A DNA stretch of 64,000 bases. It comes from Haloplanus rubicundus (GTDB taxonomy: Archaea; Halobacteriota; Halobacteria; Halobacteriales; Haloferacaceae). The stretch is taken from positions 372,001 to 436,000 of the forward strand of contig NZ_CP031148.1 of the NCBI RefSeq assembly GCF_003342675.1, read 5' to 3'. Below the pieces are notes generated by a model. The model saw only the letters and a program-made list of their open reading frames with translations. It ran no database searches and was not told the DNA's origin. The position numbers were made by a program, and so were the translations under genes. Positions 1-11,325 of the stretch are shown in pieces; positions within the stretch are counted from its first letter, which is position 1; each line of letters starts with the position of its first letter.

Positions 1-108
1 CGGTGTCGCCGGTGGATACCATACGGGATGGAAGGGCCGCGGACAAAATAAAACCCGTCACGAACGGGTGGCACGAGCTTTTACTACCGATGGGGAGTAG
101 GGGGGCGC

Positions 109-1701
109 ATGGCCGAGTTCGGCTCACTCTCGCTCGTTCCCCCGTTGCTCGCCATCGGGTTAGCTATCGTGACGCGAAAGGCGGTGTTGTCGCTCTTCCT
201 CGGCGTGTGGGCGGGGGGAGTCATCTTCACGGGCGGGTTCGGGCTGGGGCAGACGTTCGAGTGGATCGCCGCCGCCATCGGCGACAGCACGTTCCACGCC
301 CAGATCATCATCTTCACGCTGTTGCTCGGGTCGGCGGTCGCGATGATCTGGCGCCTCGGCGGCTCCCACGCGGTGCGGGACTGGGCCATCGAGCGCCTCG
401 ACACGCGGCGCAAGGTCGGCGTCGCGACGTGGCTGCTCGGCCTCCTCCTCTTTTTCGACGACTACGCCAACACGGCCGTCGTCGGGAGCACGATGCGCGA
501 CGTCTCCGATCACCTGCGGATCTCGCGGGAGAAGCTGGCGTATCTCGTCGACTCGACGGCCGCCCCGGTGGCGACGCTCGCCGTCTCCTCGTGGGTCGCC
601 TTTCAGCTGTCGATGATCGAGTCGGGCTACGAGGCGGCCGACATCGCCGCCAGCGAGGTGCCGAACGCCTTCGCGGTGTTTCTCGAATCGATCCCGTACA
701 ACGCCTACGCCATCCTCGCCATCGCGATGGTGGGTATCGTCGTCCTGAGCGGCCGGGACTACGGCGAGATGCTCGCCGCCGAACATCGGGCCGCCGAGAC
801 GGGGCGGGTCACCCGCGAGGACGCCCGGCCGATGCAGGACGTGGCGGCCGAACTCGGCGAACCGAGCGTCGAGAACCCGCGGCTGCTCGCTTTCTTCCTC
901 CCCATCGGCGTGCTGGTCGTCGCGACGCTCGGGACGGCGCTCTGGACGGGGTACGCGCCGGGCGCCTCGCTGTACGACACGGTGATCGACGCCGACTACG
1001 CGGTGGCGCTCATCTTCGGCTCCTTCGCGATGGTGGTCTCGACGTACGTCCTCGGCTACACCACCGGCCGGCTGACCCTCGGCGAGAGCGTCGACACGAC
1101 CATCGACGGGTTCGGGATCATGCTGACCGCGGTGACGATTCTCGTCCTCGCGTGGTCCATCGGCAACGTCGTCGAGGCGCTCGGGACCGGCGAGTACGTC
1201 GGCGGCGTCGCCGGACAGGTGCTCGATCCGGCGCTGTTGCCCGTCGTCGTGCTCGGTACCGCCGCGTTCGTCGCGTTCTCGACCGGGAGTTCGTGGGGGA
1301 CGATGGCGATCGTGACCCCCATCGCCGTCCCGGTCGCCTGGGAGCTGACCGGTGATCACACCATGGTCGCGGCGCTGGTCGGCAGCGTCTTCTCCGGCGC
1401 CATCTTCGGGGATCACGCCTCGCCCATCTCCGATACGACCGTCCTCTCCGCGACCTTTACCGGTGCGGACCTGGTCGATCACGTCCGCACCCAACTGTAC
1501 TACGCCGTCACCGTCGGAGTCGTCGCCGCCGCCCTGCTCGTCGTGTGGGGATACACCCGCATCACGCCGTGGCTCCTGTTGTCGGTCGGCGTCGTCGCAC
1601 TCGTCGGGCTAGTGTACGGCCTCTCGGCGCTCGACGGCCGCCGGCGCGGTGTCGACCCGGCCGTGTCGGACGACGCGGACGCGGCGGTGGCCGACGACTG
1701 A
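109..1701 (+). CDS. nhaC: NhaC-family Na+/H+ antiporter
   Basis: Integral membrane carrier of the NhaC family, predicted to exchange cytoplasmic sodium for protons; some family members exchange organic acids instead. The 530-residue product has roughly eleven to twelve hydrophobic segments. Family hallmarks seen are FFDDYAN near residue 115, STGSSWGT near 391 and GDHASPISDTT near 434. The ATG at 109 leads almost directly into the first membrane helix. The gene stands alone and ends 9 bases before the convergent next gene. Sodium export fits a salt-in halophile, but ion and direction cannot be read from sequence. Confidence 0.9.
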   Translation: MAEFGSLSLVPPLLAIGLAIVTRKAVLSLFLGVWAGGVIFTGGFGLGQTFEWIAAAIGDSTFHAQIIIFTLLLGSAVAMIWRLGGSHAVRDWAIERLDTRRKVGVATWLLGLLLFFDDYANTAVVGSTMRDVSDHLRISREKLAYLVDSTAAPVATLAVSSWVAFQLSMIESGYEAADIAASEVPNAFAVFLESIPYNAYAILAIAMVGIVVLSGRDYGEMLAAEHRAAETGRVTREDARPMQDVAAELGEPSVENPRLLAFFLPIGVLVVATLGTALWTGYAPGASLYDTVIDADYAVALIFGSFAMVVSTYVLGYTTGRLTLGESVDTTIDGFGIMLTAVTILVLAWSIGNVVEALGTGEYVGGVAGQVLDPALLPVVVLGTAAFVAFSTGSSWGTMAIVTPIAVPVAWELTGDHTMVAALVGSVFSGAIFGDHASPISDTTVLSATFTGADLVDHVRTQLYYAVTVGVVAAALLVVWGYTRITPWLLLSVGVVALVGLVYGLSALDGRRRGVDPAVSDDADAAVADD

Positions 1702-1710
1702 TCGAGGCCG

Positions 1711-2214
1711 TTACGCGCGCCCGTTGAGCGGGCAGATGAAGAAGTCCGGCGGGCCGAAGCCGGGCCGCCCCAGCGTCACCTCGACGTAGTCCGCGTCGAG
1801 CACGTCGTCGACGTTCGTCAGCGGGGCGTCCTCGTTGAACGCGTCGAGGTCAGTCACTTCCGCCGAGAAGTGCGTCCACTTGCCGCCGTTCCAGTCGCGG
1901 TCCCCGGGCGCCGATTCGGAGACGAAGGGCGACGCCTGGTCGTCGCTCGCGTCCGGATTGTCGACGATTGGCCCGCTGCCGTCGTGGAGGAAGTAGATTT
2001 TGTCCTCCGGATCGGGCCGGTCGTCGAGGATTTTCACGACGTGTGTCCGCCAGAGCACGTCGTTCGCGTAGACGCGCCCGAACGTCTTGCCGTTCCCGCG
2101 CTCGTCGCCCTTCCCCGGGTTCGCCGCCGCCGAGGTGGTGAGGGCGACGCCGCCCACACCGAGGGCGGCGCCGTAGCGAAGCAGCCGTCGTCGCGTCGGT
2201 CGATGTCCTGTCAT
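1711..2214 (-). CDS. Tat-signal secreted protein of unknown function
   Basis: Product of about 167 residues starting MTGHRPTRRRLLRYG. The N-terminus has a twin-arginine stretch followed by an alanine-rich hydrophobic segment and AAANPG, so a Tat signal peptide with cleavage after it is likely; no lipobox cysteine is present. The mature part is acidic and contains no family I recognise; it ends FFICPLNGRA with one cysteine. I chose the ATG at 2214 because an in-frame start nine codons upstream only adds residues before the Tat motif. The upstream DNA has AT-rich promoter-like sequence around 2269-2285. Secretion is inferred; the role is unknown. Confidence 0.75.
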   Translation of the reverse strand: MTGHRPTRRRLLRYGAALGVGGVALTTSAAANPGKGDERGNGKTFGRVYANDVLWRTHVVKILDDRPDPEDKIYFLHDGSGPIVDNPDASDDQASPFVSESAPGDRDWNGGKWTHFSAEVTDLDAFNEDAPLTNVDDVLDADYVEVTLGRPGFGPPDFFICPLNGRA

Positions 2215-2418
2215 AGCGATCGGGAGGCGTCTCGCCTCCACCGGTATCGGCGGCGGGCGAGGGCATGAATATTTTTCAAACTATCAACATAATTCGAACC
2301 AGATCGGTCTAGAGTGTCGCTAGAGAACGTCCCGTGCCAACGAGGCACACGTATATGTCGCTGCGCGATCATTCGACGGTATGAATCGGTGTCATCCCGT
2401 CTCGCCGGAGGCGTGAGC

Positions 2419-3393
2419 GTGCCCCACGTTACCGACGCACCGCCGGAGGCGGTCGCGCGCGACCTGCGCGGCCTCCGGGACGCGCTCGACGAGTGCCTGC
2501 CGGCACGGACCATCGACCGCAACCTGCTGATCGGCACCTGGAACGTCCGGCACTTCGGCGGCCTCACCGAGCAGTGGCGGGCGGGCGACGACGACAGCCC
2601 GAAACGCGACCTGCATTCGATCCGGGTCATCGCGGAGATCATCCGCCGGTTCGACGTGGTGGCGGTCCAGGAGATACGGGGCGACCTGAAGGCGCTCCGA
2701 CACACGATGAAGGCACTCGGGCCGGACTGGGGGTTCGTCCTCACGGACGTGACCCGCGGCGACCCCGGGAACGACGAGCGCCTGGGCTTTATTTTCGACC
2801 GGCGGACGACCCGGATCAGCGGGCTGGCCGGCGAACTGGTCGTTCCGGCCGACGAGTTCGACCGCATCGACCCCGACGCCCTCGACCGGCAGTTCGCGCG
2901 GACGCCCTACGCCGTCGCCTTCGAGTCCGGCGGCGAGACGTTCGTGCTCGTGACCCTCCACGTCCTCTGGGGGGATCGACCGGACGAACGCACGCCCGAA
3001 CTCCGCGCCATCGCCGAGTGGCTGGACGAGTGGGCGCGGGACGTGAACGCGTGGGATCACAACCTGATCGCCCTCGGCGACTTCAACATCGACCGCCGGG
3101 GCGACGAGCGCTACGACGCCTTCGTCTCGACGGGACTCGAGGTGCCCGCGGACCTCCACGCGGTGCCGCGGACCATCTTCGCCGACCCGGGCGACCCCGG
3201 CGAACATTTCTACGATCAGATCGCGTGGTTCACCGGCGACGCCGGCCAACCCGCCCTCTCCCTCGACTACGTCCGCGGCGGATCGTTCGACTTCGTGGAC
3301 GTCGCGCTCCCGCGACGGGACCTGACGCGCGCGTCGCTCTCGTGGCGAATCTCGGATCACTACCCGCTGTGGGCGGAGTTCAGCCGCCGATAG
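2419..3393 (+). CDS. Endonuclease/exonuclease/phosphatase-fold protein
   Basis: Member of the DNase I-like endonuclease/exonuclease/phosphatase superfamily, metal-dependent phosphodiesterases acting on nucleic acids or phospho-substrates. Visible motifs in order are IGTWNVRHFG (N-terminal Asn), VAVQEIRGD (catalytic Glu), a TLHVLWG segment, LGDFNIDR (Asp and Asn of the GDFN motif) and the C-terminal ISDHYPLWAEF (SDH motif), so the active site looks complete. I prefer the GTG at 2419, giving about 324 residues; an ATG at 2314 in the same frame would add a Cys-rich, non-acidic leader unlike haloarchaeal proteins. The 3' end overlaps the convergent next gene by 14 bases. Substrate unknown; no secretion signal is seen. 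Confidence 0.85.
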   Translation: MPHVTDAPPEAVARDLRGLRDALDECLPARTIDRNLLIGTWNVRHFGGLTEQWRAGDDDSPKRDLHSIRVIAEIIRRFDVVAVQEIRGDLKALRHTMKALGPDWGFVLTDVTRGDPGNDERLGFIFDRRTTRISGLAGELVVPADEFDRIDPDALDRQFARTPYAVAFESGGETFVLVTLHVLWGDRPDERTPELRAIAEWLDEWARDVNAWDHNLIALGDFNIDRRGDERYDAFVSTGLEVPADLHAVPRTIFADPGDPGEHFYDQIAWFTGDAGQPALSLDYVRGGSFDFVDVALPRRDLTRASLSWRISDHYPLWAEFSRR

Positions 3394-4300
3394 CCCCGTC
3401 GAGGCGGGCGCCGAGGGCGGCGAGGGTGTCGTCGAGCGACCGGCCCGCCTCGATCCGTCGGAGCGCCCCCAGCACCCCCGGATCGACCGGCGGCGAGCGG
3501 ACGAAGGTCGCGCCGCCGGTCGCCGTCGTCCGGAGGAGCCAGCGGACGGCCCGGCGCACGGGACTCCACTGGACGTCCGTCAGGGCGGTCGCGACCCGCC
3601 ACGCCCACGCCCGCCCTTCGGTCATCGAGAACAGCGAGAGCGCCTCGTCGAACCGACCGAGCGTCGCGTCGATGTCGTCGATTCCCGGGGCGTACAGCTC
3701 CGCGAGGGCGACCTGCTGGGCGTCGATCAGGCCGGCCAACACGCCGTTGATCGCGCGGTGGTCGGCGCGTTTCCGCCGGCGAGCGGGGTCGATCCCCACG
3801 TCCCGCAGGGTCAGGGCGAGGTCGTAGTTGATGTGGGCGTTGATGCCGAGGAAGGCGTCCTGTGCGACGAGGGCCGACCCCTCGACGGCGGTGGCGAAGG
3901 CGACGATCCACGGATCGGGGACGGCGTCGAGGGCGCCGCGCTCGAAGTCGCGGAAGGCCCGGCGGTAGTAGTCCGCGAAGGCGACGGTGTAGCGGCGCAT
4001 CCAGTCGGGATCGTGGAACTGGCCGGCAGCGATGGCGTCGCGGACCGCCGCGGTCATGCGGGTGTATATCGTGAGGAAGACGGCGCGGCGGTCGCCGGCG
4101 GCCCGGAGGCGACGTTCGAGGGCACGCAGCCGGTCGAGAACGCCGTCGACGGTGTCGAACGGCTCCTCGACCGCCGCGAGAAGCGACGGGTCGGGGTCGT
4201 GGGGCGGAGCGGTCGCGGCCGGATCGGCCCGGAGGGCGAGGCCGGCGGCTCGGAGGCGACGGGCGTCGAGCAACCGGGGAAGGGTGGCGTAGCCGCCCAT
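3380..4300 (-). CDS. DUF5995-type all-helical protein
   Basis: About 306 residues, predicted mostly helical, with the segment GINAHINYDLAL near the centre. That segment is characteristic of a family I recall as DUF5995, found in haloarchaea and bacteria. Two conserved histidines, one in INAHINYDL and one in KRADHRAING, could bind metal, but this is inference. The start at 4300 (MGGYATLPRLL) avoids a 27-residue leader that reads like untranslated DNA. It overlaps the preceding convergent gene by 14 bases and lies 120 bases downstream of the aminotransferase on the same strand. No biochemical role is known to me. Confidence 0.7.
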   Translation of the reverse strand: MGGYATLPRLLDARRLRAAGLALRADPAATAPPHDPDPSLLAAVEEPFDTVDGVLDRLRALERRLRAAGDRRAVFLTIYTRMTAAVRDAIAAGQFHDPDWMRRYTVAFADYYRRAFRDFERGALDAVPDPWIVAFATAVEGSALVAQDAFLGINAHINYDLALTLRDVGIDPARRRKRADHRAINGVLAGLIDAQQVALAELYAPGIDDIDATLGRFDEALSLFSMTEGRAWAWRVATALTDVQWSPVRRAVRWLLRTTATGGATFVRSPPVDPGVLGALRRIEAGRSLDDTLAALGARLDGAIGG

Positions 4301-4420
4301 GGGGCCAAGAGACGGACCGCGAGCAAATAGCTGGCGGGGCGTGAGACGACGGACGTCGAGGGCGCACGGCTGGACCGTCACGGCGACTACGGCGACGTCG
4401 ACGGGGATGCCGACACGTGA

Positions 4421-5563
4421 CTACCGCTCGACCGTCGCCAACAGCGCGTCGATCCGTTCGATAGCCGTCTCGATGGCGTCGGCGTCGGTCGCGTAGGAGA
4501 ACCGGAGGTAGTCCGAAGCGGCGTCGCCGAAGTCGACGCCGGGGGTGACGGCGACACCCGCCTCCAGAAACAGGTCGGCCACGTCGAGGGCGTCGCCCGG
4601 CAGGTCGCTCACGTCCGCCAGCAGGTAGTACGCCCCCTGTGGCGTGTAGCCGAGGTCGAGTCCCCAGCCCTCGACGGCGTCGACCAGCAGGTCACGGCGC
4701 TCGCGGTACGTCTCCCGAATCTCGTCCAGTCGGTCGGCCGGCGTCTCCAGGGCGGCGACGCCCGCGTCCTGGACGAAGTTCGGCGCACAGATCAGCACGT
4801 TCTGGGCGAGGCGGTTCACCGCGTCGACGTAGTCGGGGGGGACGATCACCCACCCCAGCCGCCACCCGGTCATCGCGAATCGTTTGGAGAAGCCGTTGAG
4901 GACGAACGCGTCGTCGGTGTACTCGAGCATCGTGTGCTCCGCGGCGTCGTACGAGAGGCCGTGATACACCTCGTCGACGACGGGTGTCGCGTCGGCGTCG
5001 GCCGCCACCTCGGCGAGGCCCGCGAGCGTCTCGCCGTCCATCACCGCCCCCGTCGGATTGGCGGGCGAGTTGCAGAGGAGGGCGCTCGTGTCGGGGCCGA
5101 CCGCCGCCGCGAAGTCGTCGACGCGGGGCCGAAACCCCTCGCTCGCGCGGAGGGTGACGGTCCGAACCTCGCCGTCGACGACCCGCACGAAGTTGGGGTA
5201 GCAGGCGTAGTGGGGGTCGGTGAGCACCACCTCGTCGCCGGGATCGACCAGTGCGGCCATCGCGAGAAAGAGGCCGGGCGAGGTGCCGGGGGTGACGACC
5301 ACCCGGTCGGGGTCGATATCGACGCCGTACTCGCGGTCGTAGTGGGCCGCGATGGCGCGGCGGAGTTCGGGCTTGCCCCGCGCGGCGGTGTAGGTCGTGT
5401 GGCCCGCCCGCAGCGAGTCGACGGCCGTCTCGATCACGCGGTCGGGCGGGGCAAAGTCCGGTTCGCCCACCTCCAGATGGATCACGTCGTCGAGTTCGTT
5501 CGCCCGTTCGAGCACGTCCATGGCGATGAACGGGGTCACGTCGGCGGCACGTTGAGAGACCAT
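4421..5563 (-). CDS. Class I/II PLP-dependent aminotransferase
   Basis: Fold-type I aminotransferase of 380 residues, in the aspartate/aromatic aminotransferase group. Visible are LEVGEPDF near residue 31, the cofactor-binding NPTG near 165, DEVY near 197, and the Schiff-base lysine in LNGFSKRFAMTGWRLGW (Lys about 227). These support transamination of an amino acid with 2-oxoglutarate in the cytoplasm. The exact amino-acid substrate cannot be told; aspartate, alanine and aromatic enzymes all look like this. It is separated from katG by about 110 bases and has its own start MVSQRAADVTPF. Confidence 0.88.
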   Translation of the reverse strand: MVSQRAADVTPFIAMDVLERANELDDVIHLEVGEPDFAPPDRVIETAVDSLRAGHTTYTAARGKPELRRAIAAHYDREYGVDIDPDRVVVTPGTSPGLFLAMAALVDPGDEVVLTDPHYACYPNFVRVVDGEVRTVTLRASEGFRPRVDDFAAAVGPDTSALLCNSPANPTGAVMDGETLAGLAEVAADADATPVVDEVYHGLSYDAAEHTMLEYTDDAFVLNGFSKRFAMTGWRLGWVIVPPDYVDAVNRLAQNVLICAPNFVQDAGVAALETPADRLDEIRETYRERRDLLVDAVEGWGLDLGYTPQGAYYLLADVSDLPGDALDVADLFLEAGVAVTPGVDFGDAASDYLRFSYATDADAIETAIERIDALLATVER

Positions 5564-5675
5564 CGGTGCCGCGGTAGGAGGGCGGGACGGGAATACGCTC
5601 CGGTCGGGCGGTGCGGACGGAAGCCGGCGAAGTCAGGGGCCCGTTCCGGCCCGTCGTCGAGGCGAACGGTGTGGC

Positions 5676-7865
<2,190 letters not shown>

Positions 7866-7965
7866 CTACTTCGGGGGAAGTCTTCGCGCCACGCCAAGTG
7901 ATCTATCCGATTCGAGAACTCGTGTCAGCGGCTCACACTGTCGTCAGCGGAGGGTTCGCCGGAAC

Positions 7966-9045
7966 TCACTCCGCGTCCGCGCCCGTCGGCACCCCACACA
8001 GGTTGCCGTCGTCGTCGAACAGTTTCGCCCGGAGGAATCGCGCCCGGAACCGGTTGGCACCGTCGCTCGTGTCGCCGTCGCGAATCTCGTCGACCCGGCC
8101 GTCGGCGACGGCGTCGACGATTCCCTCCAGTTGCTCCTTCTCGCTCGGCGTGAGGTCGAAGGTGTAGGTGCGGGACTGCTCGGATTCGAGGCGCGTCCAC
8201 GTGCGCGCCGCGGCGATCACCAGCGAACACGGCTCGCGGCAGGGGAAGACGCCGTCGCCGCCCGCTACGTCCAGCGGCGTCTCCGCGTCGTACCCCCACT
8301 CGCGGCGCTTCAGACACTGCGAGTCGGCACAGCACGCCTCGGCGACCCAGTTCACGTGGTCGTGGCCCTCGCCGCGATCCCACGTCCGGACGACGCCGTA
8401 GATGCCGGTCTGCCGGCTGACGGCGTCGTGCCAGTGGGTCACGTCGAGGTCCCCCTCGCGCTCGCGGTGCCAGTTCGCTATCGTCGCCGGATAGAAGCCG
8501 TCGATTGCCCGGACGACGGCCGTCGCGTCGAGGTCGACGAACGCCCAGCCGTGCGGGAGCGTCGGCGCCGTCGACAGCGGGCGGTAGTCGCCGCCGTCGT
8601 CGACTTTCCGCAGGCGGCGGGCCTCGTAGGGGTCGGTGTACGTCGACGGGGGGTCGGCGTCCGCCTCGTCGACGTGTCGGAGCGCGTAGCGGCGCCGGCC
8701 GTCGTCTCGGCGAACGGTGACGGCGACCTGCCCCCACTCGCGGGTGCAGCCGTCGGCGAGTCGGTCGTATCGCTCCGGGACGGACCGGTCGTCGGCCCGT
8801 TCGAGCCACCGGAGGAACGCCCACTCGGCCTCGGCCTGTGGCGCGTCCGCGTGCCAGAACAGCCAGTTGTCGACGTACGCGCGGTGGTCGCGGGCGAGTT
8901 CGTCGAACGCCGCCGCCGAGAGTCCGTCGGCGCTCGTCCCGGGGACGGCAAAGCGGAAGCCGTCGGGCGTCCGGGCAGCCCGGAGGCCGTCGAAGTCGAC
9001 GCCGTCGCGAGCGGCCTCGCGCAGGGCCGCGGCGGTATCGACCAT
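7966..9045 (-). CDS. DR2241-type 4Fe-4S protein next to cbiX
   Basis: About 359 residues. The C-terminal half carries a cysteine cluster with CCADSQCLKRREWG followed by FPCREPCS, matching the 4Fe-4S binding domain of the family built around Deinococcus DR2241, in which CbiX-type chelatases are fused or adjacent to this Fe-S module. It follows cbiX directly: the cbiX TGA at 9047-9049 lies one base before the ATG at 9045, and an alternative GTG at 9054 would overlap by 8 bases. Translational coupling and a joint role in cobalt insertion during cobalamin synthesis are inferred. Its precise contribution, electron transfer or chelatase stabilisation, is not established. Confidence 0.8.
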   Translation of the reverse strand: MVDTAAALREAARDGVDFDGLRAARTPDGFRFAVPGTSADGLSAAAFDELARDHRAYVDNWLFWHADAPQAEAEWAFLRWLERADDRSVPERYDRLADGCTREWGQVAVTVRRDDGRRRYALRHVDEADADPPSTYTDPYEARRLRKVDDGGDYRPLSTAPTLPHGWAFVDLDATAVVRAIDGFYPATIANWHREREGDLDVTHWHDAVSRQTGIYGVVRTWDRGEGHDHVNWVAEACCADSQCLKRREWGYDAETPLDVAGGDGVFPCREPCSLVIAAARTWTRLESEQSRTYTFDLTPSEKEQLEGIVDAVADGRVDEIRDGDTSDGANRFRARFLRAKLFDDDGNLCGVPTGADAE

Positions 9046-9046
9046 C

Positions 9047-9910
9047 TCAGTCACCGTCCGTGGCCGCCGTCGGCGTGCGGTTCCCGGTGCCGCGGTCGAC
9101 GTCGGCCCCCGCGTCCGCCGCCCGTTCGAGGATCACGTCGGCCATCAGCGCCTCGGTGCCGATGGCGCCGGCGTACCAGATGTCGTGGCCGTCGAGGCGC
9201 GTCGGGACCGCGTACCCTCCGACACCGTCGGCGATGCCCATGTCGGCTGGGATGTCCTCCTGCGTGTGGTAGCCGTCGGCGACGAAGAGGGGGACGACGA
9301 CCACGTCGTCGCTCTCGAAGTGGTCGGTCACGTCGTCGATTTCGGGGTCCTCGTCCATGAACAGCGCACGAACCTCGTCGAATCGCCCCCGGTCGCGCAC
9401 CCGGTCGGCGTGGTACTCCACCGCCTTCGCGGAGTTCTCGTTGCGTTTGGTGCCGTGGCCGACGACGGCGAGGCCGACGCCCGCGCCCACCTCGGGGTCG
9501 CCGGTCACCGTCTCGGCGCGGCGGACGATCACGTCGGTCATCGCGTCGTGGGTGCCCACCGGCCCGCAGTAGTGGACCGCCTTGGCCACGTCCGCGGGCG
9601 TGCAGGTCACGAAGTCGGCGCTCGTGCCGTCCGAGTCCCAGTCGTCGGCGTCGAAGTCGAGGCGGAGTTCCCGGGGGAGCACCTCCTCGGTGAAGTAGCC
9701 CTCGCTGATGAAGAGGGGGACGACGTACACCTCGTCGGCGGTCACGGTCCGGAGGGCGTTCCGCAGCGACGGCTCCTCCTTCCAGTACGCCTCGCGCACC
9801 TCGTCGACCGCGCCCGCGACCCGGATGGCGTCGGCGTGGTCCTGCGCCGGCGTGCTCGATTTCGGGTTCAGATGTGACCCGTGCGCGACGATCAGCAGTG
9901 CCTCGCTCAT
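9047..9910 (-). CDS. cbiX: Sirohydrochlorin cobaltochelatase (double CbiX domain)
   Basis: Class II chelatase inserting cobalt into sirohydrochlorin in the oxygen-independent cobalamin pathway. The 287-residue protein is an internal duplication: LIVAHGSHLNPKSS near residue 6 and VVGHGTKRNENSAKA near 155 are the metal-binding histidine motifs of two CbiX repeats, each followed by a VVPLF-type strand (YVVPLFISEGY and VVVPLFVADGY). This is longer than the single-domain archaeal CbiXS. It is the first gene of a two-gene operon with the DR2241-type protein. The C-terminus ends in a short acidic, Thr-rich tail. Other cobalamin genes are not in the window. Confidence 0.92.
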   Translation of the reverse strand: MSEALLIVAHGSHLNPKSSTPAQDHADAIRVAGAVDEVREAYWKEEPSLRNALRTVTADEVYVVPLFISEGYFTEEVLPRELRLDFDADDWDSDGTSADFVTCTPADVAKAVHYCGPVGTHDAMTDVIVRRAETVTGDPEVGAGVGLAVVGHGTKRNENSAKAVEYHADRVRDRGRFDEVRALFMDEDPEIDDVTDHFESDDVVVVPLFVADGYHTQEDIPADMGIADGVGGYAVPTRLDGHDIWYAGAIGTEALMADVILERAADAGADVDRGTGNRTPTAATDGD

Positions 9911-9970
9911 TGGGGCCGGTAGGCCCGTCGGACTCTTAGGCCCTCCGTCCGCGCCGACCCGACGGCACGC

Positions 9971-11230
9971 TCACCCGTCTTGGGCCTCTACGAGCTTGTA
10001 CAGCCCGCCCGTCGGCCCGTCGCCGCCGTCGAGATGCGCCGCGGACGCCCGGTCGGTGAAGTAGACGGCGCCGTCGAGGACCGTCGGCGCGCTGGTCACG
10101 TCGCCGACGCCCTCGACCGCCCAGCGCTCCTCGCCCGTCCGCTTCTCCAGCGCGTAACACCGCCGGTCGTAGGAGCCGACGAGGACGGCGTCGCCGGCGA
10201 CGGTCGGACAGCCGGTGATCCACCCGTCGGTGTCGAACGTCCACCGGGCGTCGCCGGTCGCGGCGTCGAGCGCACGGAGCCGGGAGTCGTGGCCCCCGAC
10301 GTAGACGGTGTCGGTCGCCGCCTCGACCGCCGGGCCGGACATCACCATCCCACCCGTCTCGACGGCCCACTCCTCGACCCCGTCGTCGAGGGCGACCCGG
10401 TAGACGTGGTCGTCCCACGAGCCGAAGACGGCGCTGCCGTCGTGGGTGGCGACCGGCCCCTTGATCGCGTCACCGGTCTCGAACGCCCACGCGAACGTCA
10501 GATCGGGATACGTCCACGCGTACAGCCGGCCGTCGTTCGATCCGACCACGAGCCGTCCGGCGTCGCGGTCGATCGCACACGTCGAGTGCGGGTGATCCGT
10601 CGGTCGCCGGTCCTCCCAGACCACCTCGCCGGTGACGGCGTCGACGCCGAACATCGCGCCGCTCGGCGCGTAGTATTCGACGGCGATGTAGACGACGCCG
10701 TCGTGATAGCCGGGGCTCGACCCGATGGCGTCGCCGAGCTTTCGCCGCCAGAACCGCTCTCCCGTGTCGAGGTCGAACGCGTAGAGCGCGCCGTCGTAGG
10801 CGCCGACGTAGACCGTCCCGTTGACGACGGTCGGCGTCCCGTGGATGCCCCGCGCCGCCTCCTCGACGGCGGCCGTCCAGACGACGTCGCCGCCCGGCGT
10901 CACCCGCCACACCTCGCCGGTGTCGCCGGGGACCACGACGTCGCCGTCGGGTGTCGCCACGGGGCTCGCCTTCGCCGCCGTGTGATCCCCCGTGTTCACG
11001 TCGCGGATGGTCCACGCGACCCGTGGCTCGTCGGGCACCGTCGCGTCGGGGGAGACGCCGCGGCGGCGGAGACCACCCCGAAACGTCGTCGTGGCGACGG
11101 CCGACGCGGGGAGGCCGTCGTCGTCGATGCGGCCGGGGGTCGATCGGGGGACGTCGAGACAGCCGGCCACGCCGCCGGTCGCGGCGAGGCCGATGGCGCC
11201 GAGGACGGCGCGACGGGAGGGTGTCCGCAT
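9971..11230 (-). CDS. PQQ-type beta-propeller lipoprotein
   Basis: Secreted outer-face protein of 419 residues. The N-terminus MRTPSRRAVLGAIGL has a twin-arginine motif and ends with the lipobox GGVAGC, so a Tat-exported lipid-anchored protein is likely. The rest repeats blades with the pattern VYVG..DG.LYALDL.TG..W (for example TVYVGAYDGALYAFD and VYVGGHDSRLRALDA), typical of PQQ-like quinoprotein or BamB-type eight-bladed propellers. No PQQ-binding or catalytic residues are obvious, so a scaffold or binding role is as likely as an enzyme. It is transcribed divergently from the AIM24-type gene. Confidence 0.85.
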   Translation of the reverse strand: MRTPSRRAVLGAIGLAATGGVAGCLDVPRSTPGRIDDDGLPASAVATTTFRGGLRRRGVSPDATVPDEPRVAWTIRDVNTGDHTAAKASPVATPDGDVVVPGDTGEVWRVTPGGDVVWTAAVEEAARGIHGTPTVVNGTVYVGAYDGALYAFDLDTGERFWRRKLGDAIGSSPGYHDGVVYIAVEYYAPSGAMFGVDAVTGEVVWEDRRPTDHPHSTCAIDRDAGRLVVGSNDGRLYAWTYPDLTFAWAFETGDAIKGPVATHDGSAVFGSWDDHVYRVALDDGVEEWAVETGGMVMSGPAVEAATDTVYVGGHDSRLRALDAATGDARWTFDTDGWITGCPTVAGDAVLVGSYDRRCYALEKRTGEERWAVEGVGDVTSAPTVLDGAVYFTDRASAAHLDGGDGPTGGLYKLVEAQDG

Positions 11231-11325
11231 GCTGGCGAGGGGTCACGCCGGAGGAATATAGTGGTACGGGCGCAGGAATCGTCGTCCGGCACCACACCTA
11301 TGTGTCAGCTCGTCGAACGCCCCGT

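Noticed and set aside
2314-2418. Longer start for the endonuclease-fold protein
   Set aside because: The added residues are Cys/Arg-rich and not acidic; the GTG at 2419 gives a normal N-terminus.
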